Shown: positions 21,620-32,699 of the stretch, piece after piece
How positions within the stretch are numbered: position 1 is the stretch's first letter
How the letters are laid out: each line of letters starts with the position of its first letter
Assembly (NCBI GenBank): GCA_005765155.1
Contig: VCCP01000001.1
Span: forward strand, 7,192,001-7,256,000
Direction of reading: 5' to 3'
Length of the DNA stretch: 64,000 bases
Source of the DNA: Zelopaecilomyces penicillatus
Taxonomy: Eukaryota; Ascomycota; Sordariomycetes; Hypocreales; Pseudodiploosporaceae
Translations under genes and position numbers: made by a program
The notes under the pieces: model-generated
Told to the model about the DNA's origin: nothing
What the model saw: only the letters and a program-made list of their open reading frames with translations
Database searches by the model: none

Positions 21620-22573
21620 GATGAAAGAGAGTTATCTGAAAGAGCGTTGATGGTATTGTGAATTGTTGAAAGTAGGAGAAAAGGGCTGCGCGTAAACGCA
21701 GGTTTTGCGGAACAGTATCTATCTACATGTTATAAGTTGCCTTGTACTTGATATATGTGAGGGGATGAAAGACATTGCGACTGGGAAACTGACCATAAGT
21801 GTCGAGACTGGGCTATGAGTACGTATTCGGCAACATTATCCAACAAAGACAAACTGAGTTTGCTTTTTGCTGTCGGATTTCGCTGAAAAAGAATGTCCCA
21901 AGTGGATATAATAATACATGTTGCAGGCTAAATTAAACTTTGAATTATTTATAGAATATCATATCATCCGTGGTGTAGAATAATGCAGGCTGGTAATTTG
22001 ATGACTGGGTTGAACACACCCCCCTTGCTAGTTGATTAAGCTATAGCTGTATAAGCTGCATTTAGGGGGATTGAACTGTATAAGTAGATAGGCTATACCC
22101 GGGCTATTTAAACGGACAGATATTATCCAATTCAAGTTTTTCCCCCTTCTATCTAAGAGTTTTTTCAGTGCATTTAAAAGACTAGCTATTAAAAAGCTAT
22201 CTTCTTTATTTAATCAGTTATAGGATGATTAATTAATCCCTTAAGTTTAATTTATTATATTACTGTTTTATAGCTTTTCTTACCTATTTAATCCTTATAG
22301 ACTATATTAACTATATAATTACCTTAAAATTATCTTATAGTTCTATAAATAGTATTAGTATTATTATATATATTATTTTCCCTTTATTAAAACTAATAAT
22401 TAAGATAAAGGGATATCTTATTTACTTTATTATTAAAAGGATTAATTAATACTAGATTAATAATATAATATATTTAAGAGCGCTTTTAAGCTATTATAAG
22501 AACTAGTCTAAGAAGAATTATTATAGGTATCCTTATAAGATCTTTTAATCAATATAATCAGAAGATACCTCTA
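21620..22573. other. Transition into AT-rich transposon nest
   Basis: Base composition drops from balanced to strongly AT-rich at about 22.1 kb. The first part is the 5' flank of the LysM-WSC pseudogene. From 22.2 kb on it resembles RIP-type decayed sequence that I cannot match to the neighbouring elements. Confidence 0.45.
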
Positions 22574-22987
22574 TATAATATTTAGTGAATTCCTAAGGGA
22601 TAAACCTAACAAAAGGGGTTTATATTAATAGATAAGTTAGAGCGTTCTAAGTAATATATCTATTATATTGATAATAGATATAGAGTATTATAACCAGGGA
22701 TTAAGTATTAGTATAGTAAGCAATAGCGAATAATATAATAAAGTTGAAAGTGTATTGATAACTATCTAAGCTATATCTAAAGAGTGAAAATTTAAGGGTA
22801 TATATATATATATTATTCTTTATAAGGCTTAGTAGTACTCTATCTAATCTATTATAATCTAATCTTATAAATGCTTAGACTGATCACTTCTAATCTTCCC
22901 TTATACTCTTATACCCTAAGGTATATACCCTTCTATTATATTATCTAATCTAGCCTATTCCTATAACTATACTATTAGATTATAATA
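22574..22987 (-). repeat. Decayed LTR of element 0
   Basis: About 414 bp matching the reverse complement of the TE1 LTR (428 bp) after G-to-A and C-to-T decay; words such as GTGAATTCCTAAGGGATAAA and the TATATATA tract mark the alignment. Confidence 0.7.
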
Positions 22988-23150
22988 TAATATCTCCCTT
23001 CTAATAGTCTTATCCTTAAGATCTATAGGTTTTATATAAGTAGTCCCTCTTTTTCTATATTTATAGGTATAATCCCTTGATTTCTTAAAATATTCTTTTC
23101 TAATCAAAATATTAGGTTATATTTTTAAGTCTAAAAATATATTTAAGAAG

Positions 23151-23696
23151 ATGGTTGATTATAAGGCCCTTATAAACTTTATTAAAGAGTTTGGTTTTAA
23201 GATACCTTCCTATTCCGCTTATTACTCTATCGATTATACTTATTTAATAGCTAAGGGGAAGAGTTATTATACTGCCTATATAAGGCAGGGGTATATAAGC
23301 TATAATATAGGCAGGGTAGATTCTATTTTATATATATTTTCTAGATAGAATGGTTTTTTTATAGTATTAACTTTTTCTTTTAGTTAATTAAATGATCCAA
23401 GAGAAGGATTATTTGGCTTATTAGTATAAAGAAGCTAAGGAGGCTTTAGAAGAGGTAATATTGTATTTGCATCGGATTTATAAATAAGAATAGCAGCTTT
23501 ATAAGAAGGCTGTGGAAATAATAGCTTAAGGTATTAAGATATTAGATAAGCTAGAGGCTATTTATATAGAATTCTTAGAATTGATTAAGGATATTTATTC
23601 TATAGGCATGATTAATATTATAGATTAGAATACTATATTCTAAGGGATAGATTTCTCTTTTAATGAGTCCAGAGAAATTACTATAGAAGTGGTTAG
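23151..23696 (+). pseudogene. Decayed copy of the retrotransposon antisense gene (element 0)
   Basis: Plus-strand remnant in a minus-strand element, equivalent to the antisense genes of TE1 and TE2. In the first 65 codons, five of the six zinc-cluster cysteine positions read Tyr with spacing x2-x6-x8-x2, and a sixth Tyr is one place late. This is what TGT to TAT changes would give. The second half is a stop-filled Glu/Lys/Leu-rich coiled-coil region. TE1 is inserted before its 3' end, which resumes at 31281. Confidence 0.6.
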
Positions 23697-24124
23697 TGTC
23701 ACGACCCAACGACATGGTCGTACAATAGGCCGGTCATGTGACCTAGGGAAGGTACGTACCATGGAGGAAGGGGACCAGTTAGATAGATCAGTGGGATCAC
23801 CATAAGAATGGTGGTGAGCCAGGTGAGCCAGCGACTTGGATCACCAGGATCACCACTTGCACGACAAGTGATCCAAGTGATCCACGATGTATATATACGC
23901 CCTCAATTTTCACTCTTTAAAACATAGCTTAGATAGTTATCAACACACTTTCAACTTCATCGTATTGTTCGCTACCGCTCACTACGCTGATACTTGACCC
24001 CTGGTTACGATACTCCGTATCTATCACCAACGTGACAGACCTATTGCTCAGAACACCCCGACTCATCTGCCAACATAAACCCCTTTCGTTAGGTTTATCC
24101 CTTGGGAATTCACCAAACATCACA
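23697..24124 (+). repeat. TE1 5' LTR (428 bp)
   Basis: Starts TGTCACGACC, ends CATCACA. U3 has five GGATCAC/GTGATCC words in both orientations (23793-23884), followed by a GTATATATACGCCC TATA-like box. Differs from the 3' LTR at 16 sites, all G here and A there. Confidence 0.95.
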
Positions 24125-24186
24125 CGTTGATAACTCTTGTTCAGTGGGTTACTGTGTTACCCTGGGCAATATCGCTATTTCGCAAG

Positions 24187-26625
24187 ATGGCTCCTCAAAC
24201 CCCCACCTCATCCGGAAGTACTAACCAAGGAGGCACCCCTAATGCCCCTGTCAACAACAATCCGAACATGGAGGTAGATGAAGAGGAGGAAGACGATGAC
24301 GACGTCAAGATCAAAGGACTCCAAGAAGATGTTCTCACGCTAGAAGAAACCAGCAGACGCTTCAAACAAATGCTAGAGGAGGAGCGCAAGGGACGTGCAG
24401 AAGAAGCGAAGATGGCCAAGCTCGCCACCGAAACCTTGCAACTCCAGGTCAAACAGCTTCTCGAGAACATGGAAATCCAAGCGAAACAGCATAGACACGG
24501 GTTGGAAACAGTTGCAGCACAGATGCACACCGGAAAGGACACCGGAGAAATCTTGAAGCCACGAACACCCAAGCCTTTTGACGGCACTCCAAGCAAACTT
24601 CAAGGGTTTCTTACCCAACTCCGCGCTTTCTTTCTATACTATCCAACACAATTCCGGCTTGAACCAGTCAAAGTAAGGTACGCCGCAGGGCTCCTTACCG
24701 GAACCGCACTTACCTGGTTCGAACCAACACTTCGAGACTACGTCAACAATGCCTCGATGGGGACCTCAAAGGAGGAAACTGACCTAATCTTTGCCGACTA
24801 CGACATCTTTGAGCAACAACTCCTGAACACCTTCGGATCGTCAAATGAAAAACGACAAGCTGAACAACACCTACGCAACCTCCGTCAGACAGGGTCTGCC
24901 TCGGACTATGTTGCGAAGTTCCGACAAATCTTGTCCAAACTACCCGAAAAAGATGAGCAAACGTGTATGGAAACCCTGTACTATGGACTCAAGTCAGAAG
25001 TCAAAGACGAATTGTACAAAGAAGTCCGACCGGACTCTTTCACGGAATATTGCGCTATGGCTATCGCCATCGACGACAGACAGCACTCGCGCCGACAAGA
25101 AAAGAAGTACGAAGGACGAAACTGGAAACCAACTCACTTCGGATTCCAACCACGGCAACAACAACATAAGGCAAACCATGGTCAACGACGAAATGACCCT
25201 AACACCCTACCAATCAGAATGGACCTCGACGCTGCACAACGACGAGACGCATCCAAAGTCAAGTGCTATAATTGCGACAAAATGGGACATTTCGCCAGGG
25301 ACTGCCGACAACCGAAACGAGAACGAAAAGACTGGAAACCAGTACCTGATGCGCGACGAAGCACACACACCATGGCCAAAGATGGACGAACCCTGGCCAT
25401 GACAGGACGACGAGGATAGGAACGAGGACGACCCGGAAACTACGGACACCCCACACCTCGACAGTCACCAATGTTGCGGACCACGCTAACCCGATCCGGT
25501 ACCGCACAATGGGACCAACAACTGGATATGGACACAGATAAGGAAGAATACTTCGAAGAGATTCCGGACCGACAAGTAATCCCTGCCACGGATGACGAAA
25601 ACACCCTGGTTGAAGATGAAACAACAAACAACAGCTCAGACTCCAGCTCTTCAGAATCCAAGAGCGAAGAACCTCTCAGGACAACTCAATACCATGCTAC
25701 ACCATATCCACCACCTAAGAGTGCTGCCCATAAACACCTTAGAGAAGCAGCAATCAAACTTACACAAATACCAAGCCACACGGACAGAGTCAACCTTCGA
25801 CTCACAATCACCAAATACGTTCGTGAATGGACGTTGGAAGAAGGCCTAGGCATCCCTGTCCCAGGAGACCACCTTGGAAGAGCCTTCATATTGAAAACCA
25901 ACTACAACAAACACGAAGACGATCATGCACTCCTAGACCCTAATCATATTTTCCACAGCGAAATCAGTTGGATATCATGCATCGACTTCTCCTGTTTTCA
26001 ACACCAGAAAACAAAAATCCAGAACGAATTCTTCCCACGCCGTATAGGAGCACGAGGAATCAAGAATATCCTCACAGGAGATCAATTCATCGACTGGCAC
26101 GAGGCTAAGTACTTTGCACCTTTTGGAATTAGCATGTTCGAACCACACCCCAAGACCCCAGAAGAATGCAGACAAGGAGCCGAAAACAAAGACTGCAAGT
26201 CCATCTATTGCGAGGTCCACAAATAGGAAAAGCTCGAATTAGGACACAACGGACCACAACTCACAGACTATGGAAAGGAGGACTTATATAATTGCACCAA
26301 CCTCAAGTACGATGTACACTCACAACAGAAGCTGATACAATAGCACGAAAGACAACTACTGGAAGACAGTATCCCAGGGAGAACTCAATGCGAAGCCACG
26401 ATGGCAATCAACTGCAACAAACCTCGGTGCAGACAACATGCGGAGGAAAACAAACGCATGTACAAGGAAATAAAGAACCTCCACAAACAAGAATTCAACT
26501 TCCGAACCCACAAAGGAAGTCAAGCCGATCGAACTCTGTACCATGTAATCACTCAAGGCTTGGACAGAACAAAATACAACGGACCATGCAAAGAATGCAA
26601 CCCCGGAAACTCAAAAAACGAGTAA
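24187..26625 (+). pseudogene. TE1 Gag
   Basis: ATG at 24187. The N-terminus is acidic, then a coiled coil (about codons 40-110), then the retrotransposon gag/capsid region with W-F-E-P and R-Q-x-G-S-A-S-D-Y, then a C-x2-C-x4-H-x4-C zinc knuckle (C-Y-N-C-D-K-M-G-H-F-A-R-D-C). An unusual long extension of about 400 codons follows to a TAA at 26623-26625. TAG codons at 25417 and 26224 stand where TE2 has Trp; another is near 26341. Gag packages the RNA and builds the particle. The downstream pol lies in the -1 frame. Confidence 0.85.
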
Positions 26626-29600
26626 AGTCGCCTGTAAGAGGGTTACAGCGCGACCCCCCACGAAAGACCCTCTGTGCAACAGGCACCAACGGGCTCAAAC
26701 TAACGACGGAAATACAGATCATAGGACATTGTTTTCACGCTCTAGTGGACAGCGGAGCAATGGGCAATTACATATCACCAAAAGCCATGAATCGCACACG
26801 ACTACCATGGCGTGACAAGGAAGAACCGTACCCCTTGTATGACCTGGAAGGAAATACCTTCGCCTATAATGGAGGACAGATCGACAAAGAGACTGATCAT
26901 CTCCAATTCGAAGTCCAAGGACATCAAGACAGTGCTACATTCGACGTAATGGACACTGGAGAATACGAACTTATGTTAGGCCACCCCTGATTATTTAATA
27001 GTAACCCACAGATCGATTGGAAGACAGGCCAGATGCGATAGAGCGACACCGCATCGTCCCCAAAAAATCACGAAGATCCAACGACAATGGGCAAAGCGAA
27101 GAAAGTACGCTTTATAGCTACCGAGAAGGGCCTCCCACCGGGAAATCACACTAAAAAACAACACGACGGTCAACAACGACAAACCCGACGGGTTATTACC
27201 GCCCTTAGGACAACAATAGAGCAACTACGAGAACACTCCAAGAACGAATCACCCTCAGACATGGAAAAACGACTTGCACCTATACCAGAAGAATACCGCA
27301 AGTACATCAAACTGTTTCGCGAAGAACTCGAAACAAAACTCCCCTTGCACAACCAATGGGACCACGAAATCCAGATCATAGACGGAAAGAAGCCTACTTT
27401 CACCAAGATCTACACACTGAACGCCAAGGAACTCGAAACACTACAAGAGTACCTTAACGAAATGCTCGAAAAAGGATATATCCAACCATCCACATCCGAA
27501 GCAGGATACCCTGTCATGTTTATACCCAAAAAGAATGGCAAGCTACGACTAGTTATGGACTACCGATTGTTGAATGCAATCACAATCAAGGATCAGACCC
27601 CCCTACCGTTGATCAACGAACTACGCGATCGATTGCATGGAATGAACTGGTTTACTACCCTAGACCTCAAAGGAGCGTACAACTTGATTCGAATAAAGAA
27701 AGGCAACAAATGGAAAACCGCTTTCAGAACCAAGTTTAGACTTTTCGAATATCTGATAATGCCTTTCGGCCTAACCAATACCCCTGCAACATTCCAACGC
27801 ATAATCAACAACGTTCTCCGAGAACATTTGGATATCTTCATAGTAGTCTACCTAGACGACATTCTGATCTTCTCCCGAACAAAAGAAGAACACAGAGAAC
27901 ACATCCATAAGGTATTACAACTACTCCAAGACAACAATCTTCTCGTCGAACCAGAAAAATGTGAATTTCACAAACAAACGGTTACCTTTTTAGGACATAT
28001 CTTTTCACCAGGTGAGATTCGAATGGAACCAGCGAAAATCGCTGCAGTACATGACTGGCCGACGCCACAAAACGTTACGAACATACAAGAGTTTTTGGGC
28101 TTCACCAATTACTACCGAAAGTTCATCCGCAACTATAGCAAAATAGCCACACCACTCACCGAATGCACTAAGAAAGATCGCAAATTCCTATGGAAACCCG
28201 ATGTGGATGCCGCATTTGAAGAACTTAAGAAGCGAATCTGCGAAGAACCTGTACTAGCGATGTACGATCCAGACAAACCCACGGAACTCGAAACTGATGC
28301 TTCAAACTACGCCATCGGAGCGCAGATTGGACAACGGGATAACGAAGGCAGACTACAACCTATCGCCTTCTACTCCAAGAAACTTCATGGAGCAGAACTC
28401 AATTACCCAATCTACAACAAAGAATTCATGGCTATCATCAAAGCCTTTAACGAATTCTCACATTACTTGCGAGGAAGCAATCACCGAATAAAGGTTTTTA
28501 CCGACCACAAGAACATCTCTTACTTCGCCACCACACAGAAGCTAAACGCACAACAAACCCGCTACGCAGAAACCCTTGCGGATTACGACTACGAAATCAT
28601 CCACCGCAAAGGATCCGAAAACGGCAGAGCAGACGCTCTAAGCCGACGAAGCGACCATGATGATGGAAAGCCTCATCATGAAGGACAAATCTTTCAAATG
28701 ACCGAATCAGGCGCGCTACAGATGAAACTAAACGCTACATACCGAGTTATGTCAGCTAACCCTGTCTTGAAACGAGTCAAGCAAGCGTACTCCTCAGAAG
28801 ACATATCAAAGGCACCTGAAGGCACAAAATAGAAAGATGGACATTACGAATATAATGAGAAACTTTGGATACCTGAAGAACTCCAGGAGACCATTATACG
28901 AGAACTACACGAATCCCCTGTTCATGATCACCAAGGAATTACAAAGACCACAGAACGAGCACAAAGATACTACGGATTCAAAGGACTACAACGAATAGTC
29001 CAGAAAGTAATAAGTGACTGCATCACTTATGGACGAACCAAGCTAGCACGACACAAACCATACGGAGAATTATAACCGTTACCGGTACCAGCACAACCAT
29101 GGGAGTCAGTATCGTTCGACTTTATCGTCAAACTACCCCTGTCTGTGGAACCTCTCACGGGAGTAGCTTACGACTCCATATGGGTTATTATGGAAAGATT
29201 AACGAAGTTCTCTTACTTCATCCCTTACCTAGAAGCAAGCTCAGCCGAAGATCTTGCTTATAGTTTCAACAGAATGATTATAAGCTCACACGGCTTACCA
29301 GAAGAAATCATATCCGACAGAGGAACAACATTCGCCTCTAAGTTTTAGCAAGGATTGATAGGATATCTTAGGACCAGACACAGACTCAGTACCGCCTACC
29401 ATCCACAAACAGACAGACAAACAGAACGAATCAACCAAATTATTAAAGGATACCTACACGCTTACATTAATTACCATCAGGATAACTAGGTAAAACACCT
29501 ACCAACCACACAACTAGCCTACAATACATCCATTTCCGAATCAACACAACTTACACCAATATACGCCAATTATGGATTCACACCGGAAGCATTTCACCTA

Positions 29601-30524
29601 CCACACCAAGAAGGACCAAAATCAGAAAAAGCCATGCTTGACGCCACACAAAAACGACAATTGCACAAAGAACTCCATGCACAACTCCAAATCGTCCGCA
29701 ACAGAATAAAACATTATACAGATCAACAAAGATTGAAGGGACCAATCTTTAAAGAGGGAGACATGGTGTACCTTTTGCACTACACACCAGGCAAAACTTC
29801 TCCAAACATTACAACAACGCAACCAAGCAACAAATTGGATTTCAAAAAACTTGGACCTTTCAAAGTCAAGAAAGCCATTTCTAACACCAACTACGAACTT
29901 TCACTACCAAAGAACATACAGTTACACCCCATATTTCACATTTCCTTACTAAGCAAAGCACCAGACAACACGAAGGAACACACAGACATCACAGTACACA
30001 CAATAGAAGAAGAATAGGAAGTCGAAACCATCATAGACTACAGGCTAAACAACAGCAAGAAAGAATACCTGATTAAGTGGAAAGGGTTTGGGCCCGAGGA
30101 AAACTCATAGGAGCCCCCTAACCACCTAAATCATTGCCGACCCCTGATGCAACAATACCACCAGAGGGCAAGGAGTCATCCTGGAAAATCAAGTTCCAAT
30201 CAATCACGTCAAAACCCCCCAATGACTGGATCTCAATCACCGCATCCGACTCTATCCATTCAGCCGCATCCAAATCATCCAGCGATTGCAAACCCCGCTT
30301 CACCATCTCGTGACCACACGACACCACGGATTGACACTGACAACGCAAACGACTCAGTCGTGCTACCGCAGCAGACACCGCCTCCTGAGCTGCCTGAAGC
30401 TGTTTTTCTATCTCCTCCTCTTCTCACTCAATACGATTCTTTTCTGACAGGATCTTCGCGACTGGATAGACCAGTTACCTTCCGGAAAGTAAAACGGAAT
30501 GGAAAAACATACCTGAGGACATAG
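26610..30524 (+). pseudogene. TE1 Pol (PR-RT-RH-IN-chromodomain)
   Basis: In the -1 frame relative to gag. Seen in order: aspartic protease A-L-V-D-S-G-A, reverse transcriptase with Y-L-D-D (near 27850), RNase H E-T-D-A-S-N, integrase zinc region and core, chromodomain E-Y-L-I-K-W-K-G-F near 30070, and a Pro/Ser/Gln-rich tail to TAG 30522. Broken by TGA 26988, TAG 28830, TAG 29346 and others, most matching Trp or Gln codons in TE2. The integrase H2C2 finger has a Cys to Tyr change. The tail overlaps the antisense gene for about 400 bp. Confidence 0.85.
26613..26654 (+). promoter_or_regulatory. Programmed -1 frameshift signal at TE1 gag/pol junction
   Basis: Heptamer A AAA AAC at 26613-26619 in the correct gag phase (tcA AAA AAC), a 7-base spacer containing the gag TAA (26623), then a hairpin. 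GTCGC+CTGTAA pairs with TTACAG+GCGAC (26627-26637 with 26643-26654): 11 pairs, loop GAGGG, one bulged C at 26649. A -1 slip leads straight into the pol frame. This matches the canonical slippery-site plus structure design. Confidence 0.85.
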
Positions 30525-30729
30525 TTATCCCCGAACCGTCACAAGAACGACCACAACGAACACACTCGGAACAACGGGAAGTTGTTTCAATCATACGACA
30601 CATCAAATGACGCTGAGAACAAAAGGAACAAGGCATGATGATATCACCAGTACCCTCGATAAGAATCGCAAGACTTTTGCACTGATCAGTCTTCTGACTG
30701 ATACGACGTTTTGAGATACCTTGAGGCAT
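30118..30729 (-). pseudogene. Antisense two-exon gene in TE1: Zn2Cys6-spaced cysteine cluster plus coiled coil
   Basis: Exon 1 30729-30513, intron 30512-30462 (51 bp, GTATGT...CCAG, phase 1), exon 2 30461-30118; 187 codons including the stop. Exon 1 encodes a cysteine cluster C-x2-C-x6-C-x8-C-x2-C-x6-C (C-S-F-C ... C-D-G), the spacing of Gal4-type zinc clusters. Exon 2 encodes a charged heptad-like region, then an M-V-K-R-G-L-Q-S-L-D block and an acidic/hydrophobic C-terminus. A TGA at 30424-30426 interrupts exon 2; CGA to TGA fits. It lies between pol and the 3' LTR on the opposite strand, and its 3' end overlaps the pol tail. Function unknown; DNA- or RNA-binding regulator is an inference from the cluster alone. 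Confidence 0.7.
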
Positions 30730-30847
30730 GATGTTAAAACATGAAGAAGGAAGAAAGGAACCACACCTACAATTGTGGCTGGAATTACGTTTTACAAAGG
30801 AACAACCAACGGGCCTTAAGGACAAGACCATTGGGAGGGAGACATCA

Positions 30848-31275
30848 TATCACGACCCAACGACATGGTCATACAATAGGCCGGTCATATGACCTAGGGA
30901 AGGTACATACCATGGAGGAAGGGGACCAGTTAGATAGATCAATGGGATCACCATAAGAATAATAATAAGCCAGGTGAGCCAGCGACTTGGATCACCAGGA
31001 TCACCACTTACACAACAAGTGATCCAAGTGATCCACGATGTATATATACACCCTCAATTTTCACTCTTTAAAACATAGCTTAGATAGTTATCAACACACT
31101 TTCAACTTCATCATATTGTTCGCTACCGCTCACTACGCTGATACTTGACCCCTGGTTACGATACTCCGTATCTATCACCAACGTGACAGACCTATTACTC
31201 AGAACACCCCAACTCATCTGCCAACATAAACCCCTTTCGTTAGGTTTATCCCTTGGGAATTCACCAAACATCACA
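30848..31275 (+). repeat. TE1 3' LTR (428 bp)
   Basis: Same length as the 5' LTR; begins TATCACG instead of TGTCACG. A purine-rich tract (GGGAGGGAGACATCA) directly precedes it and would be the plus-strand primer. Confidence 0.95.
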
Positions 31276-31280
31276 GTTAG

Positions 31281-32177
31281 TAATGGTTTAAATGATTAGG
31301 GGGCTTCTATAAATTTTCTTTGGGTCTAAATCCTTTCTATTTAACTAGATATTCCTTTTTTCCTTTATTTAATCTAAAATCTAGAATTATTTTAACTTTC
31401 TATTCTTCTTTTACTATATATACTATAATATCTATATATTCCTTTATATTTCCTAGTACTTATTCTAATAAAGAGATATAAAATATAGGGTATAGTTATA
31501 TATTTTTTAATAATAAAAGTTTATAGTTGGTATTGGAAATAGCTTTCTTAACTTTAAATAGTTTAAGTTTCTTGAAATCCAATTTATTGCTTAGTTATAT
31601 TATAATAATATTTAAAGAAGTTTTACTTAGTATATAATATAAAAGATATATTATATCTCTCTTTTTAAAGATTAATCCCTTTAATCTTTATTGATTTATA
31701 TAATATTTCATTCTATTATAGATAAGCTGGAGTTATATATAGAGTTCTTTATATAATTATTATTTTTATATAGTATTAAGTATAGCTTTTTCTGATTTTA
31801 ATCCTTCTTAGTATAGTAGATAAAATACTTCTAATATAAATCTATAATTAGTATATATTAGTATAAGTTATATTAATTTAGAAATAAATATATTATAGGC
31901 TAATTATATAATTAATAGGTATTTTACCTAATTATCTTAATAATAATTAATATAAGTATATAAGTATTCTTTAATAATTTAATTGATTTGTTCTGTTTAT
32001 TTATCTATTTATAGATAATAGATGGTATTAAGTTTATATCTGGTCCTAAGATATCCTATTAATCCTTATTAAAACTTAAAGGCAAAGGTTATTCCTTTAT
32101 TAGAGATGATTTCCTTTAGTAAGCTATATAAGCTTATTATCACTCTATTAAAACTATAAGTAAGATCTTTAGCTAAG
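31281..32177 (-). mobile_element. Element 0, continuation between TE1 and TE2
   Basis: AT-rich remnant whose start matches, reversed, the chromodomain coding region of TE1 (AGGGGGCTTCTATAA against the reverse of the 30.1-kb region). It aligns with element A at about 40.92-41.81 kb. It covers the old integrase C-terminus. No intact frame. Confidence 0.65.
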
Positions 32178-32634
32178 TATCACGACCCAACAGCCAAGGT
32201 CATACGATGGGCCTCGGTCACGTGACTTGTGATGTCACTAGGTACATACCGGAGGCTTGGAACTGTATGGAATTGGATCACGATTCTAAAGGTAATCCTG
32301 GGCTCAGGATCACTCTTGAAACCATAATCCAACGGGACGGCTCACGATTCTGAGCATGATCCAGCAATAAGGATCACAGCTCAAATCATGATCCATAATG
32401 TATATATACGCCCTCAATTTTCACTCTTTAGACATAGCTTAGATAGTTATCAACACACTTTCAACTTCATCGTATTGTTCGCTACCGCTCACTACGCTGA
32501 GACTTAACCCCTGGTTACAATACTCGGTATCTATCACCAACATAACAGACATATTGCTCAGAACGCCCCGACTCATCTGCCAACATAAACCCTTTTCGTT
32601 AGGTTTATCCCTTGGGAATTCACCAAACGTCACA
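32178..32634 (+). repeat. TE2 5' LTR (457 bp)
   Basis: Begins TATCACG, ends CGTCACA. U3 is unlike TE1 but again holds GGATCAC/GTGATCC words, several damaged here by G to A. Differs from its partner at 16 sites: A in this copy at 15, A in the other at one. Confidence 0.95.
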
Positions 32635-32699
32635 CGTTGATAACTCTTGTTCAGTGGGTTACCGCGCAACCCTAAGCAATATCGCCAACTGCCTCAATC

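Larger units (their letters stand above)
23692..31280 (+). mobile_element. TE1: chromodomain Ty3/Gypsy retrotransposon with target-site duplication
   Basis: Element 23697-31275 (7579 bp), flanked by the perfect 5-bp duplication GTTAG at 23692-23696 and 31276-31280. Two 428-bp LTRs. Order: LTR, gag, frameshift signal, pol (PR-RT-RH-IN-chromodomain), antisense gene on minus, polypurine tract, LTR. The chromodomain places it among chromoviruses, which in known cases integrate into methylated heterochromatin. Coding regions carry many transition-type stops, so it is dead but young compared with elements 0, A and B. Confidence 0.92.
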
